Shown in pieces: positions 44,012 through 53,800 of a stretch of 64,000 nt of DNA (position 1 is its first letter; each line of letters begins with the position of its first letter). The stretch lies in assembly GCF_965638725.1 (NCBI RefSeq), contig NC_134975.1:3050179-3114178 (forward strand), given 5' to 3'. The notes under the pieces were generated by a model that was not told where the DNA came from, made no database searches, and saw only the letters and a list, made by a program, of their open reading frames with translations. The translations under genes were made by a program, and so were the position numbers. Source of the DNA: Aptenodytes patagonicus. Its lineage: Eukaryota > Chordata > Aves > Sphenisciformes > Spheniscidae.

Positions 44012-44605
44012 TGTAGTGGTTTAACCTCAGCCGGCCACTAAGCACCACACAGCCGCTCGCTCACTCCCCCCCAGTGGGATGGGGGAGAGAATCAAAAGGG
44101 TAAAAGTGAGAAAACTCGTGGGTTGAGATAAACACAGTTTAATAGGTAAAGCAAAAGCTGCGCACGCAAGCAAAGCAAAACAAGGCATTCATTCACTACT
44201 TCCCATGGGCAGGCAGGTGTTCAGCCATCTCCAGGAAAGCAGGGCTCCATCACGCGTAACGGTTACTTGGGAAGACAAACGCCATCACTCCAAACGTCCC
44301 CCCCCTTCCTTCTTCTTCCCCCAGCTTTATATACTGAGCATGACGTCCCATGGTATGGAATATCCCTTTGGCCAGTTTGGGTCAGCTGTCCTGGCTGTGC
44401 CCCCTCCCAGCTTCTTGTGCACCTCCAGCCTTCTCAGTCCGTAGAGCATGGGAAACTAAAAAGTCCTTGACTAGTGTAAACACTACCTAGCAACAACTAA
44501 AACATTGGTGTGTTATCAAGGTTGGTTCTCACCCTAAATGCAAAACACAGCACTGTACCAGCTATTAGGAAGGAAATTAACTCTATCCCTGCCGAAACCA
44601 GGACA
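44012..44605 (-). mobile_element. Solo LTR of an avian ERVL-type endogenous retrovirus (minus orientation)
   Basis: A 594-bp element bounded by TG and CA, with a 5-bp target-site duplication CCCTC at 44007-44011 and 44606-44610. On the minus strand it starts TGTCCTGGTTTCGG and carries a TATATAAAG promoter box near the middle and ATTAAA/AATG-rich sequence near the 3' end, the usual layout of U3-R-U5. No internal retroviral genes flank it, so it is a recombined solo LTR. Confidence 0.9.
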
Positions 44606-44694
44606 CCCTCTCTCCCCCTCTGTCCTGCTGCCCATTGCCAATTTTTCTTTCTCTTTCTTTGTGTCCTGGTCCTATCACTCTCTTTGTCTGTCCC

Positions 44695-45282
44695 TGTACT
44701 GGTTTTGGCTGTTTTGGGATGGAGTTAATTTCTTCATAGTAGCTTTTATGGGGCTATGTTTTGGATTTGTGATGAAAACAGCGTTGATAACACAGGGCTG
44801 TGTTAGTTATTGCTGAACAGCTCTTACACAGCATCAAGGCCTTCTCTGTTTCTCATGCTGCCCCACCAGCGAGCAGGCTGGGAGTGGGCAAGACGATGGG
44901 AGGGGACACAGCTGGGACAGCTGACCTCAACTGACCAAAGGGATATCCCAGACCATATGGCATTGTGCTCAGCAGTAAAAGCTGGGGGAAGGAGGGGATG
45001 TTCGGAGTGATGGCATTTGTCTTCACAAGTACCCATTACGCATGATAGAGCCCTGCTTTCCTGGAGATGGCTGAACACCTGCCTGCCGATGGGAAGTAGC
45101 GAATAAATTCCTTGTTTTGCTTTGCTTGCACGTGTGGCTTCTGCTTTACCAATTAAACTGTTTTTATCTCAACCCACAAGTTTTTTAACTTTTGCCCTTC
45201 CTGTTCTCCCCCCATCCCACTGAGGGGGAGCGAGTGAGTGGCTGTGTGGTGTTGAGCTGCCTGCTGGGGTTAAACCACAACA
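44695..45282 (+). mobile_element. Second solo LTR of the same ERVL-type family (plus orientation)
   Basis: A 588-bp element bounded by TGTACTGG and CCACAACA, with a 5-bp target-site duplication GTCCC at 44690-44694 and 45283-45287. It aligns along its length to the LTR at 44012-44605 in inverted orientation but is clearly diverged. Its TATA region has changed to AGTAAAAGC, so its own promoter is probably weak. The different target duplications show two separate insertions. Confidence 0.9.
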
Positions 45283-46039
45283 GTCCCTCTATCCCTAATG
45301 TTTCTTTCTCTATCTCTGTCCAGCTCCCTCTCCCTTTTTTTCTCTCATTATCCCTCTGTCCTGCTTCTTGTCCCCATCTTTTCTGTCTGTATCTTTCTGT
45401 CCTGCTGCCTGTCTCATTGTTTCTCGCTGTATCCCCCTCATCCAGCCAGCTGTCTCTTGTATCCTCTGTCCTGCTCCTCGGACCCTTTTCCTCCATCTCC
45501 GTCCTGCAGCCCATTGCTTTTTTCTTCTCCATCTTTGTCCTGATCTGCATCCCTTTTTTTCTCTCTCTGGCTTGTTCCCTGTCCTTCTTTTTCTCTCTGT
45601 CTGTATGTTCTGCTCCCTGTCCCAGTCCTGCTCTCTCCCCTTCCTTCTTCCTCTTCTCGTTTTCTCTCTCTCCCCCTCTGTCCTGCTCCCCATTCATCTC
45701 TTTCTCTCCCTCTATCCCTAAACCATATCCTTAGTTACTGACCTACAAAGATTCTAGTCCCATAGTGAGTTTTTCCTTATCTAGAGAATTTATGGTTTGT
45801 CTGAATGCATAAAAGCACGTAAACCTAAAGATAAGGTGGGATTTATCCTCGGTGCTTCTTCATGATTTTATGTTCTAATAAACAGCAAAAGCTCAAAGTA
45901 AACTTATGTTTCAGTCTACTTTGACAGGTGTTACCAGGAGGGGACAGTGTAGAACTGTCCTGTTGGTGCAGCAGGGAAATGTAGATAGCACTGTGACTGC
46001 TGAATGACCCCAAAAATCACCTAAAAGACTCTGAGTCAC

Positions 46040-46600
46040 CTACCCCATCTTGAACCACCTCTCTTTTGGTCTTTGAGCTCCTCTAGGACCTCTGTGCTGT
46101 ACACAGAAGCTGTCCCGAGGTCCCGTTGTTCCATGCGAGCCTTTTCCTGCCTGCATAATCCTTTTAGGACCCCTCTAGCATCATCCCAACCCCTCCTGCA
46201 TCCCTCACTGTGTCCCAGAGCTTTCTTTTGCCCCTCTTACTCCCTTTGGACCCCTTTAGTCTCCTTGGGACCCCTCCTGATGCCGCCTTTGGGCTGCAGA
46301 GCACAAAGAGCCACTGAGGTTGCCTCCATTCTGTCCCTGGCCCCCTGAGGACACATGTACTCTGCTCAGATCCACCCCCCCCCCCCCCCCCCCAAGTTCC
46401 TTGCCATGTCCCTGAGCCTTCTTTGGTCTCTCTGGTCCCTTCTTGTCACTGTAGCGCACTTTGAGCCTCTCTTGTTTCTTCAGATCCCCTCCTGAGGCCT
46501 TCCTTGTGTCCTGAAGCACTCCTTTTGCCCTCTCTCTCTCTGGGCTCTTCTGTAAGCCCTTGAGCCCCCCCATTACCTCTGTCATTTGCTCCAGAAGCCA
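46040..46600 (+). repeat. Satellite with ~260-bp monomers, block 1
   Basis: Contains the same words as the large array at 53800-56850: CCTGAGGACACATGTACTCTG, then GAGCCTTCTTTGGTCTCTCTGG, then GTAGCGCACTTTGAGCC, then CTCCTGAGGCCTTCCTTGTG, in the same order. About two diverged monomers are present. A C19 homopolymer (46375-46393) interrupts one. Confidence 0.65.
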
Positions 46601-47190
46601 TCTGAAGGTCCCATCGTGCTCCACAGCTTTTTGCTGCCCTTGTCACTGGGGTCCTGGGATGCCTCATCGGTGCTGCTGTGTTGCGCTGCGCCCAGGCATG
46701 CGGTGTGGAGGGACACCCTTCTCTCTGTCCTCTGCTCTGCCCAAGCTGGTGGCCAGGTCTTCCCAGGTGAGCACTAGGCCAGGGTGCCTGGGCTGCTGGG
46801 TGTGGGACAGAGAACAGGGGCTGGGGGCAGGACACAAAGGACCATGCAGGTGAGAACCAGCTGCCCTGGATGATTGAGGTGGGCAATGACTGGAGAGGAG
46901 TGACAGGAGCAGGGCAAGATGGTGAGGAGGGAGGTGCATTATCAGAGGCAGTACCGTGGGAAGGAGTAACTTCTCCCTGTCCTCTGCAGGGAAAAAAAAA
47001 CTATGTCAAAGCTGTCCTGGAGAAATACTTGCCATTTGCCATTCAGGTTATGAAACTGCATGACTTCCTGAGAACGGTTGTGTGCACGTGGTGTTGCAGG
47101 TCAGGACTGCCTGGGCAGGGATCCCCAAGTTGCGTGCCAAGCCTGCAGGACAGCTCTCTGCGGAACAAAAGTCAAGGACAACTTCTTAGA
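46601..47190 (+). other. Unidentified exon-like sequence between repeat arrays
   Basis: A splice acceptor-like CTCTGCAG at about 46982-46989 is followed by an open segment (46990-47100) reading NYVKAVLEKYLPFAIQVMK then LHDFLRTVV. This has a more protein-like composition than its surroundings, but the family is not recognised. A possible donor (GAGGTAAG) occurs near 47190. It may be a captured or broken exon. Confidence 0.3.
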
Positions 47191-47194
47191 GGTA

Positions 47195-47790
47195 AGAAAC
47201 TTTCAATTTGCTCACCTCAGGACCCATCCATTTGCCTCTAGGCATCTCAAAAGCTTTTTATTTGCCGCCTTGTTCCCTCAGAAGCCCATTTCCTTCTAAT
47301 TCCCATGATTACTCTGCTTGCCTTTTGGTCCCTGCGGGCTCTTTGGTACCATCAAGATGGTACCTGTTTGTCCTTTTGCTCCATTAAATCCCCCCTTTTT
47401 TCTCTCTGGTCCCCTCAAAACTTCTCAATTTGCTTTTGGTACATCCCAGAGGCCTTTCCGCCCCCCCCCCCCCCCGTCCCTTCTCAAGACCCCTTTGTTT
47501 GCACCCAGTCCCCTCAGAACTCCTCCGATTTCCATCTGCTCCTCTCAGGACAGCTGGGCTTGTCTTTTAGGGCACCCGAGAGCCCCACATTTACCTTCCT
47601 TGTACCCCCAGAGCCACCCCTCCCCATTCTTGTTGCCTGGGGACCTGCCTATTTGTTTATCTTGCACCCCAGAGACCTCCGTTTGCCTTTCTCGTGACCC
47701 AGAGGTCTTTGTGTGCCCACGAGTCCCTGCAGGACCTCTCCATTGGTCAGCATGCCTTGGAGCCATCCTTTTGCCTTTTCACTGCAGCCA
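47195..47790 (+). repeat. ~40-bp minisatellite (TTTGCC / CCCTCAGGACCC units)
   Basis: Diverged units of roughly 35-60 bp, each with TTTG(C/T)CTTT followed by a CCCTCAGGACC-like word, in the same orientation throughout. A C15 run occurs at 47461-47475. Confidence 0.6.
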
Positions 47791-47894
47791 CCTTGATAAG
47801 CTGTCTGATTCCCTCCATACACTTCACTTAGTGTTACTTAAGGTGCTTGGTACAGTTTCTGATGCTTTTTTGTTTTGTTTTGTTTCAACCCTAT

Positions 47895-48446
47895 CCTGGT
47901 GTTTCCTGTCCTTTGGGACTTGTTTATTTCTGTTAAGGGAGTCAGATGGAGAAAACTAGGAGTCTTGGTGACTTAGAACTGTTGTTGGTGATCTACAGTA
48001 TTCACTTTGCAACTAGAGATATTTTAGAGAAGGATTCCTACAGGATTTAATCCTGCTTTGTCATTCAGTCCTACCCAGAATGTAGTACTCTGCCGTATAT
48101 AGTGTAGTGAATGACCATGGGGAGATGATTGCGGATCTGACTGTTGAAGGGTGCGTGGAGTTGAAGTAGATGGTCAGTATAGAGGAGGATTGGGCTGTGA
48201 AGCAGGTAAGTAACTGGTTTGTGCGAGTGTGGGACTGCAAATTCTTTTGAGGGGCTTTCTAGTTTCTGGTGTCATCTGACGGGTCAAGTGTTATTCTTGT
48301 GTGCAGGTTTGGAAGGTGGGGGCCCACTGCAACGTGCAGAGCTCCCTTGTTTTCCGCCAGGAATCCAAATCACGGAGATGATGTTGCTGTGAAGAGACAG
48401 TTGTAAAGATGCTAAGGACAGCTGTGTGTCTCATGTAGAATAAAAT
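47895..48446 (+). ncRNA. Repeat 3' flank and candidate spliced non-coding transcript
   Basis: The stretch 47900-48085 is a diverged copy of 56960-57145; both share GTTAAGGGAGTCAG and TGCTTTGTCATTCAGTCC. Downstream there is a strong donor (AAGCAG then GTAAGT) at about 48205, an acceptor (TGTGTGCAG) ending at about 48306 and an AATAAA at about 48440. These could form a short spliced polyadenylated transcript. No conserved frame is seen. Transcription is inferred only. Confidence 0.3.
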
Positions 48447-49020
48447 TCTTTGTGCTCTGTGTGTGTTCCTCCTTTGAAATAAAGGTGAGCTGGCACGGTG
48501 TTTCAGCGTTATGTATTGTACCTGCTGTGATGTGTCTGTCCTCACCACAGCTCGCATTCGTTTCCATTGCGTCGCCACAGTCTCGGCAGCATCGTGGGTT
48601 TTGTTGGACACGCTGTTGGTGGAGCCAGCAGTCAATAGGGTCACAGGTGCTCGGGTAGGCGGCACTGCATTGGCTGGAGGCTCCTGTTGGCATAGCAGCA
48701 ATCGTTCGGTGCAGCCGGTGGTGGTGGCACAGCCACATGGCCAGCAGTTTGATGTTGTGGTATATCTGTTGCACGTGTGTTTGGTGCCCTAGGAATTTGG
48801 GGTTCCCAGAAAAAATGGGTGGCGGAGCTGGAGGAGAGCAGGTGATGGCTAAAGGCCGAGTTGCTTGCTCGGAGGGGTCACTCTCTGCGGAGCTTCAAAC
48901 TTTGGAGCTGAAGTGCAAAATCATCAAGTGTCCGAGCTGGACTAACACTTGTCCAATCTCTGGTCACATCGAGGCGCCCCGGTTGTTTTTCCTGGGACTT
49001 CTAAAGCCCTGGGTTTCTAT
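48447..49020. other. Unassigned sequence before the AT-rich array
   Basis: No gene or repeat recognised. A short GC-rich patch occurs near 48820-48900. Confidence 0.4.
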
Positions 49021-50260
49021 TATTTTAATTTTTACTACTTATTTACTTTAAAACATTTAGGACACAATTTTAAATAACTGCAACTAGAATAGTCTTTGAG
49101 AGTAAATAATGGCTATAATCTACTCTAGCTATTACTTAAAACTTTGCAGACAGTAATTACTCCCAATTTATGTAATAAAATTACAAATAGCAGAATATAA
49201 GTAATAGAGCACTAATCGGAAGTAATACCTGTAGAGAATCAGCTCTAATTAATATTAAAAAAAAAATAATCATGCATGCTAGTTAATCCACTTAGTAGTA
49301 AAGTAACGATTAAAATGTTAGAGTGTAAACAAATAAAAGAAATGTTATTTAGGAGTGAGTAATAACTAAATTTAATTACAGCTATTGCTTAACAAACCAG
49401 GGAGTAATTATTCCCAATCTGTATTGTAATTAAAAAATTTAATAATTTAGAAATTCTTTTTAAGTGATAAAGATATAAAACTAATTCGGAGTCATTAATA
49501 GCTAAATTTAACATAGCCATTATTAAATAAATTGCAGACGTTAATGACTGAATCGGAAACAAAATAATAGAGTTTTAGATTTTAAAACAAATAGAATTGG
49601 AAACTAATTGGGAGTCTTTAACGCTTAAATTATAACAGAGCCATAAGTAAGTTCGAAGGCAGTAATGACTCCCGCTTAGAACCAAAATAGTAATCGAAGC
49701 TTTAGATTTTTAAATAAAGAGAAATACAAATGAATCATTAAATAATGGCTACGTTTAAATGTAGGTATTAAAAAAATTCCCAGACAGTAACGATTCCCAA
49801 CGAGAACTAACATAATATTAAAAGATTTAGATTTAAAATAAAAGTAAAATTAGGAAACTAACAGTGAGTCACAACTACCTAAATTTAAACATAGCTATTT
49901 TTTGGGGGGGGGGGGGGGCTGGTGGGAAAATAATCACAGGTACTAATTACTTCCAAGTAGAGCTAAAATAAAAATAATGCAAATTAAATCTGATTAACAA
50001 AAAGTTAAATTTAATTTTAAAAACATTTAGGATGCTAATTGGGCATCATTAATGCCTATTACTTATTTAATAATAGCAATGTTAAATGTATGCATTAACG
50101 ATGCCCAAGCAGTATTATCATAATAAAAATTTCTAGTTATGAAGTGGAAATAGAATACTAATTGGGAGCAGTTTATTATAATAATCTCTTATTAATTGTG
50201 GTACTTAATGTACTCCTAGTTAGGTTTCTAATTCATAATCTGGAATCGTGATTTAGAATA
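49021..50260. repeat. AT-rich tandem array with palindromic ~125-bp units
   Basis: About 1.2 kb of very AT-rich DNA. Diverged units recur at about 49353, 49486, 49608, 49729 and 49862 (spacing 121-133 bp). Each unit contains GGAGTCATTAATAGCTAAAT and, some 50 bp later, its approximate reverse complement (AGCTATT and CAGTAATGACTCCC), so each can fold into a long imperfect hairpin. A G15 run (49904-49918) interrupts it. Confidence 0.7.
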
Positions 50261-50690
50261 GTAATTAACCTTTCCTTTTGCGTCAGTCTGTCTTTTGCAC
50301 TTTGTCTCCTTTTCCATTTTTCCTGCAGCAGTTGTAACTGGAGCACTCTTCAGGTGCGAGCCATTTGTTCCTTGTCTTTTACAACATCAAGCTATTTAAT
50401 TAGACCATTTAAATAATATAATGTTATCCAATTCAATAATTAGATAAAATGCCAGGAATGAATTAATTGCGCCCAAGGAGTATTCCACTTCATAGTGTTG
50501 CGCCAGTGCTGAGACTTGTCAGTTTTATACTTTTTCCTTACCAGACTGTTACGCATCCATAGACCCGTCATCGCTGTTTTAATGTGGAGTAACTACTGAT
50601 CGGGATGATCATGAGAACCGAATGTTGTAACCTATAATTAGCAATAATGAGTAAACAGCAAGTATTGCTTAAATACGCAAATACCGCAAT
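50261..50690. other. AT-rich transition sequence
   Basis: AT-rich single-copy-looking sequence between the palindromic array and the next CpG island. Nothing else recognised. Confidence 0.5.
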
Positions 50691-51205
50691 TATGCAAATT
50701 AGGGCGCCCCTCCCCGTCCCCACCCCGCCCCGGTCTCGCCTCATAATTAACAAACAAGCACCCCCGTCCCCGCGCACGCACCAAGCACCGGCCGCAGCCC
50801 CGGAGCCCCGCGCCGGCCCCGACGCGAAACGACGCGGACGCAGAGCCGAGGCGGTGGCACCACCACGGCGCCTGAGCTCCGCCAGCGGCCGCCGCCAGCC
50901 GGCAAACGCAGTCCACGGCAACGGCGGCCGTTACCGCTGAAACCCGCGCGAGAGGCCCCGAGACGCGGAGAAACGCGGGCGCCGGGCACCAGAGACCCAC
51001 GTCCGAAGGACTAACCGGCACCCGCGGAGCTCCGGTGGGCTCCCCGCCACACGGAGCGGCTTCTCGTCTGCGAGCACACACTCCCGCCGTCCCGGAGCGA
51101 CGGCCGACCCGCACGCACCAGCTACCGGATTCCGTCGGCCGGCGCGCGGCGCCGAGAGCGCCCACTAGCGCTCCAGGAAAGAATCTCTACGCACCCGAGG
51201 GCCTC
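50691..51205. promoter_or_regulatory. CpG island with abrupt left edge
   Basis: Composition jumps from AT-rich to strongly CpG-rich within a few tens of bases near 50690. The island runs directly into the 61-bp ETS-motif array. Open frames on both strands lack recognisable domains. Probably a promoter, but no product is recognised. Confidence 0.55.
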
Positions 51206-51893
51206 CCGGAAGTCGCGCTCTATGGGCCGGCAGTCCTCCAGGACGCCGGAAGTGCCCTTCAGTCCTCCGGAAGTCGCGCTCTATGGGCCGGCAGTCCTCC
51301 AGGACGCCGGAAGTGCCCTTCAGTCCTCCGGAAGTCGCGCTCTATGGGCCGGCAGTCCTCCAGGACGCCGGAAGTGCCCTTCAGTCCTCCGGAAGTCGCG
51401 CTCTATGGGCCGGCAGTCCTCCAGGACGCCGGAAGTGCCCTTCAGTCCTCCGGAAGTCGCGCTCTATGGGCCGGCAGTCCTCCAGGACGCCGGAAGTGCC
51501 CTTCAGTCCTCCGGAAGTCGCGCTCTATGGGCCGGCAGTCCTCCAGGATGCCGGAAGTGCCCTTCAGTCCTCCGGAAGTCGCGCTCTATGGGCCGGCAGT
51601 CCTCCAGGATGCCGGAAGTGCCCTTCAGTCCTCCGGAAGTCGCGCTCTATGGGCCGGCAGTCCTCCAGGATGCCGGAAGTGCCCTTCAGTCCTCCGGAAG
51701 TCGCGCTCTATGGGCCGGCAGTCCTCCAGGACGCCGGAAGTGCCCTTCAGTCCTCCGGAAGTCGCGCTCTATGGGCCGGCAGTCCTCCAGGACTCCGGAA
51801 GTGCCCTTCAGTCCTCCGGAAGTCGCGCTCTATGGGCCGGCAGTCCTCCCGGGACCCTGGTATTTCCTGTCAGTCCTCCAGAGGTCACACTGA
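51206..51893 (+). repeat. 61-bp tandem array with two ETS motifs per unit
   Basis: Ten complete and one partial, degenerating copy of a 61-bp unit, nearly identical to each other (variants mainly GACGCC, GATGCC or GACTCC). Each unit has two CCGGAAGT motifs in the same orientation, starting 40 and 21 bp apart alternately, giving about 21 sites. CCGGAAGT is the established high-affinity site of ETS factors such as GABPA and ELK. The array adjoins a CpG island. The frame through the array is open only because no unit contains a stop in any forward frame; 61 is not a multiple of three, so the peptide cycles through frames and is unlikely to be a real protein. Confidence 0.93.
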
Positions 51894-52850
51894 ATGTAAC
51901 AGCGCTCCTTCAAAACTACAGCAAAGCTTCCCAAATTAACCGCAAAAATAACTAAAAAATAAAAAAATTAAAGTACCACTGTGGAAATGTCTTCTCCACA
52001 ATAACAAATTGGCATAGCTTGAACATAAGTGGTATGATAATCGCTGGAGGTGACTCAAAGCTCCCAGAAGGAAAAAAACCAGCTACTGGAAGTCAGCCAT
52101 ACCAGACTAGAACTAACACATAGAACACCAGAATCAAAGTACAAAAAAACCCAAGAACTCACCCAGACGATGTGTCAAACACACATCCTACACCCCCCTA
52201 TCCTAACCCCAAGAAAGACAACAGGAGGAAGGCAACACCCTGAAATCCAAAACTATGAAATATACAAGGTAAGGCAAAACCAACTCCACCAGCCCAAAAC
52301 TAACACTCTTTAACCATATCCCACTTAAACCCTAGCACCCAATAACCCCACCACCACGATAACCCTAGGTAGCGATCACAGATGCAAGCTAAGAGGCTTC
52401 CCCACCCACACCTGTGAAAAGATCATGACCATGGGGTTCTAAAGATTCAACAACAGACAGGAACACAGAGGTATGGGGTTCTAAGAATTTATTTATTGCA
52501 AATTATGTGGCCAAAGCACACGAGTTCCTGCTGCCTTCCAGAGTGTCTGACAGCTTTAGCTAGGCTTTGCTGAGGCCTGTAAGGGGCCCTGCTTCTCTCC
52601 AGAGTGCCCCAGGGCTTTTGTGGGGCTTTGCCAAGGCCTGTGTGGGGTGGCTACCTTCCAGAGTGTCTGATGGTTCAGTGGGTTTGGCTTGGACCTGGGG
52701 GGCATGGCCTTGTCCATCACTCCTCCTTCTTGTTTCAGGGGCTATCGTGGGCTGCCTTTGGGGGGGGATGCAGAAGATGGGGTTGGGGGGGGGGGGGGGG
52801 GCGCTAAGGTGGTTTAGGGGGGGTGCAAAGGGGTTTAGGCGGGGCCCCTG
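51894..52850. other. Unassigned sequence with a G17 run
   Basis: A/C-rich sequence (51950-52360) followed by G-rich sequence. The words AGAGTGTCTGA, GGCCTGT and GGGGC recur at 52540-52700, suggesting a small decayed repeat. A G17 homopolymer lies at 52785-52801. No gene recognised. Confidence 0.45.
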
Positions 52851-52853
52851 TAC

Positions 52854-52963
52854 CTGCAGCTGGTCCAGCAGCTGGTCATACTCCTGAGCCCCTCAGCCTG
52901 GTACCACATGACCTGCACCTTGTTCTCCACCTTCTCCAGAGCTGTGATGGTCACCCCCAAAAC
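52854..52963 (-). pseudogene. Exon-like segment on the minus strand, family not recognised
   Basis: On the minus strand a 110-bp segment is bounded by CAG at its 5' side and a GT donor at its 3' side. It encodes VTITALEKVENKVQVMWYQA. A shift of one base after this point would give EYDQLLDQLQ, a more protein-like ending than the actual frame, which suggests a frameshifted exon remnant. The family is not identified. Confidence 0.3.
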
Positions 52964-53129
52964 CTGCTGATTCCCTCCACCCCATAACACCCCAGAGCAC
53001 CCCACCTCCTCCCTCTCCACCATGGACAGCCATTGCCACCTTCCTCTACACCAAGGTCTTCCTCATCCTCCTGCTTTGCATCCCCTTTGTCTCAGCTGCC
53101 AGGTTTGGGCATGTTTTTCTGTTGCTGTT

Positions 53130-53800
53130 ATTTACTTTTTTATTTATCTGTCCTCTACATTGTCACTTTAAAAATTTTCTTTCTGTATACGTTTATCCAG
53201 ATGTCTAACCCTATTTTTTTATTATTTCCTGTCTTTCCTGTGTCATGTTGCTTTTAAACCTTTTTTATATCTACTTTTATCCAGTTCATTGTCTTTATTT
53301 ATTTCATTCTAGTCTGTGCCATACCCTGTCACTTTTTAAATTTTCTATGTCTTTGTTTATTTAGCTTGCTGTTCCTGTTTTTTAATTTTTTCCTTTACTT
53401 CCTTAATCTTGTCATTTTATAAAAATTTTTTTCTACGTCTGCTTTTATCTAGTTCCTGTCCCTATTTTCTAATTCTGTCTTGTCTGTTGGGTACTCTCTC
53501 AATTTGTCAGTTTTCTTTCTATGTCTCCATTTATTTAGTTTGTTGTCCCTGTATTTTAATTCTTTCCTCCTTTAAGGCCTTTGTTTTCCATTTTTTTCCT
53601 ATGTCTACTTTTATCTAGTTTTCTGTCCCTATTTTCTAATTTTTTTCTCCTCTGCCTTGTATCCTTTTGCTTTTTTAAATTTTCTTTCTATATCTACTTT
53701 TATCAAGTTGTCTATCCCTATTTTTTAATTCTTTCTTGTTTGTCGCATACAAATTGTCGCTTTTTAAATTTTCTTTGTGTCTTTTATTTTTTTTCCTCTT
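53130..53800 (+). repeat. T-rich ~85-bp tandem repeat
   Basis: About eight diverged units, each with TTTTCTATGTCTACTTTTAT, then a CCCTATTTTTTAATTCT-like word. The shared word starts near 53173, 53270, 53347, 53433, 53518, 53599, 53687 and 53775. Confidence 0.7.

Larger units (their letters stand above)
43700..45735. repeat. Pyrimidine-rich minisatellite, interrupted by two solo LTRs
   Basis: Polypyrimidine DNA built from diverged units of about 35-50 bp such as TCTGTCCTGCTCCCTGTCCC followed by T/C-rich filler. It is present at 43700-44011, 44606-44694 and 45283-45735. The two LTR insertions lie inside what was one array. The long mirror-like polypyrimidine strand could form triplex DNA. Confidence 0.7.

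Noticed and set aside
43700-45735. Serine/leucine-rich 'membrane protein' frames on the + strand and Arg/Glu-rich frames on the minus strand
   Set aside because: Both are translations of polypyrimidine/polypurine minisatellite DNA, interrupted by LTR insertions.
51206-51893. CRISPR-like array
   Set aside because: The units are nearly identical along their whole length with no unique spacers, and the genome is that of a bird.
51035-51955. A 306-codon repetitive protein over the 61-bp array
   Set aside because: The 61-bp period shifts frame each unit, and all three forward frames of the unit lack stops, so openness is a property of the repeat. No conserved protein is implied.
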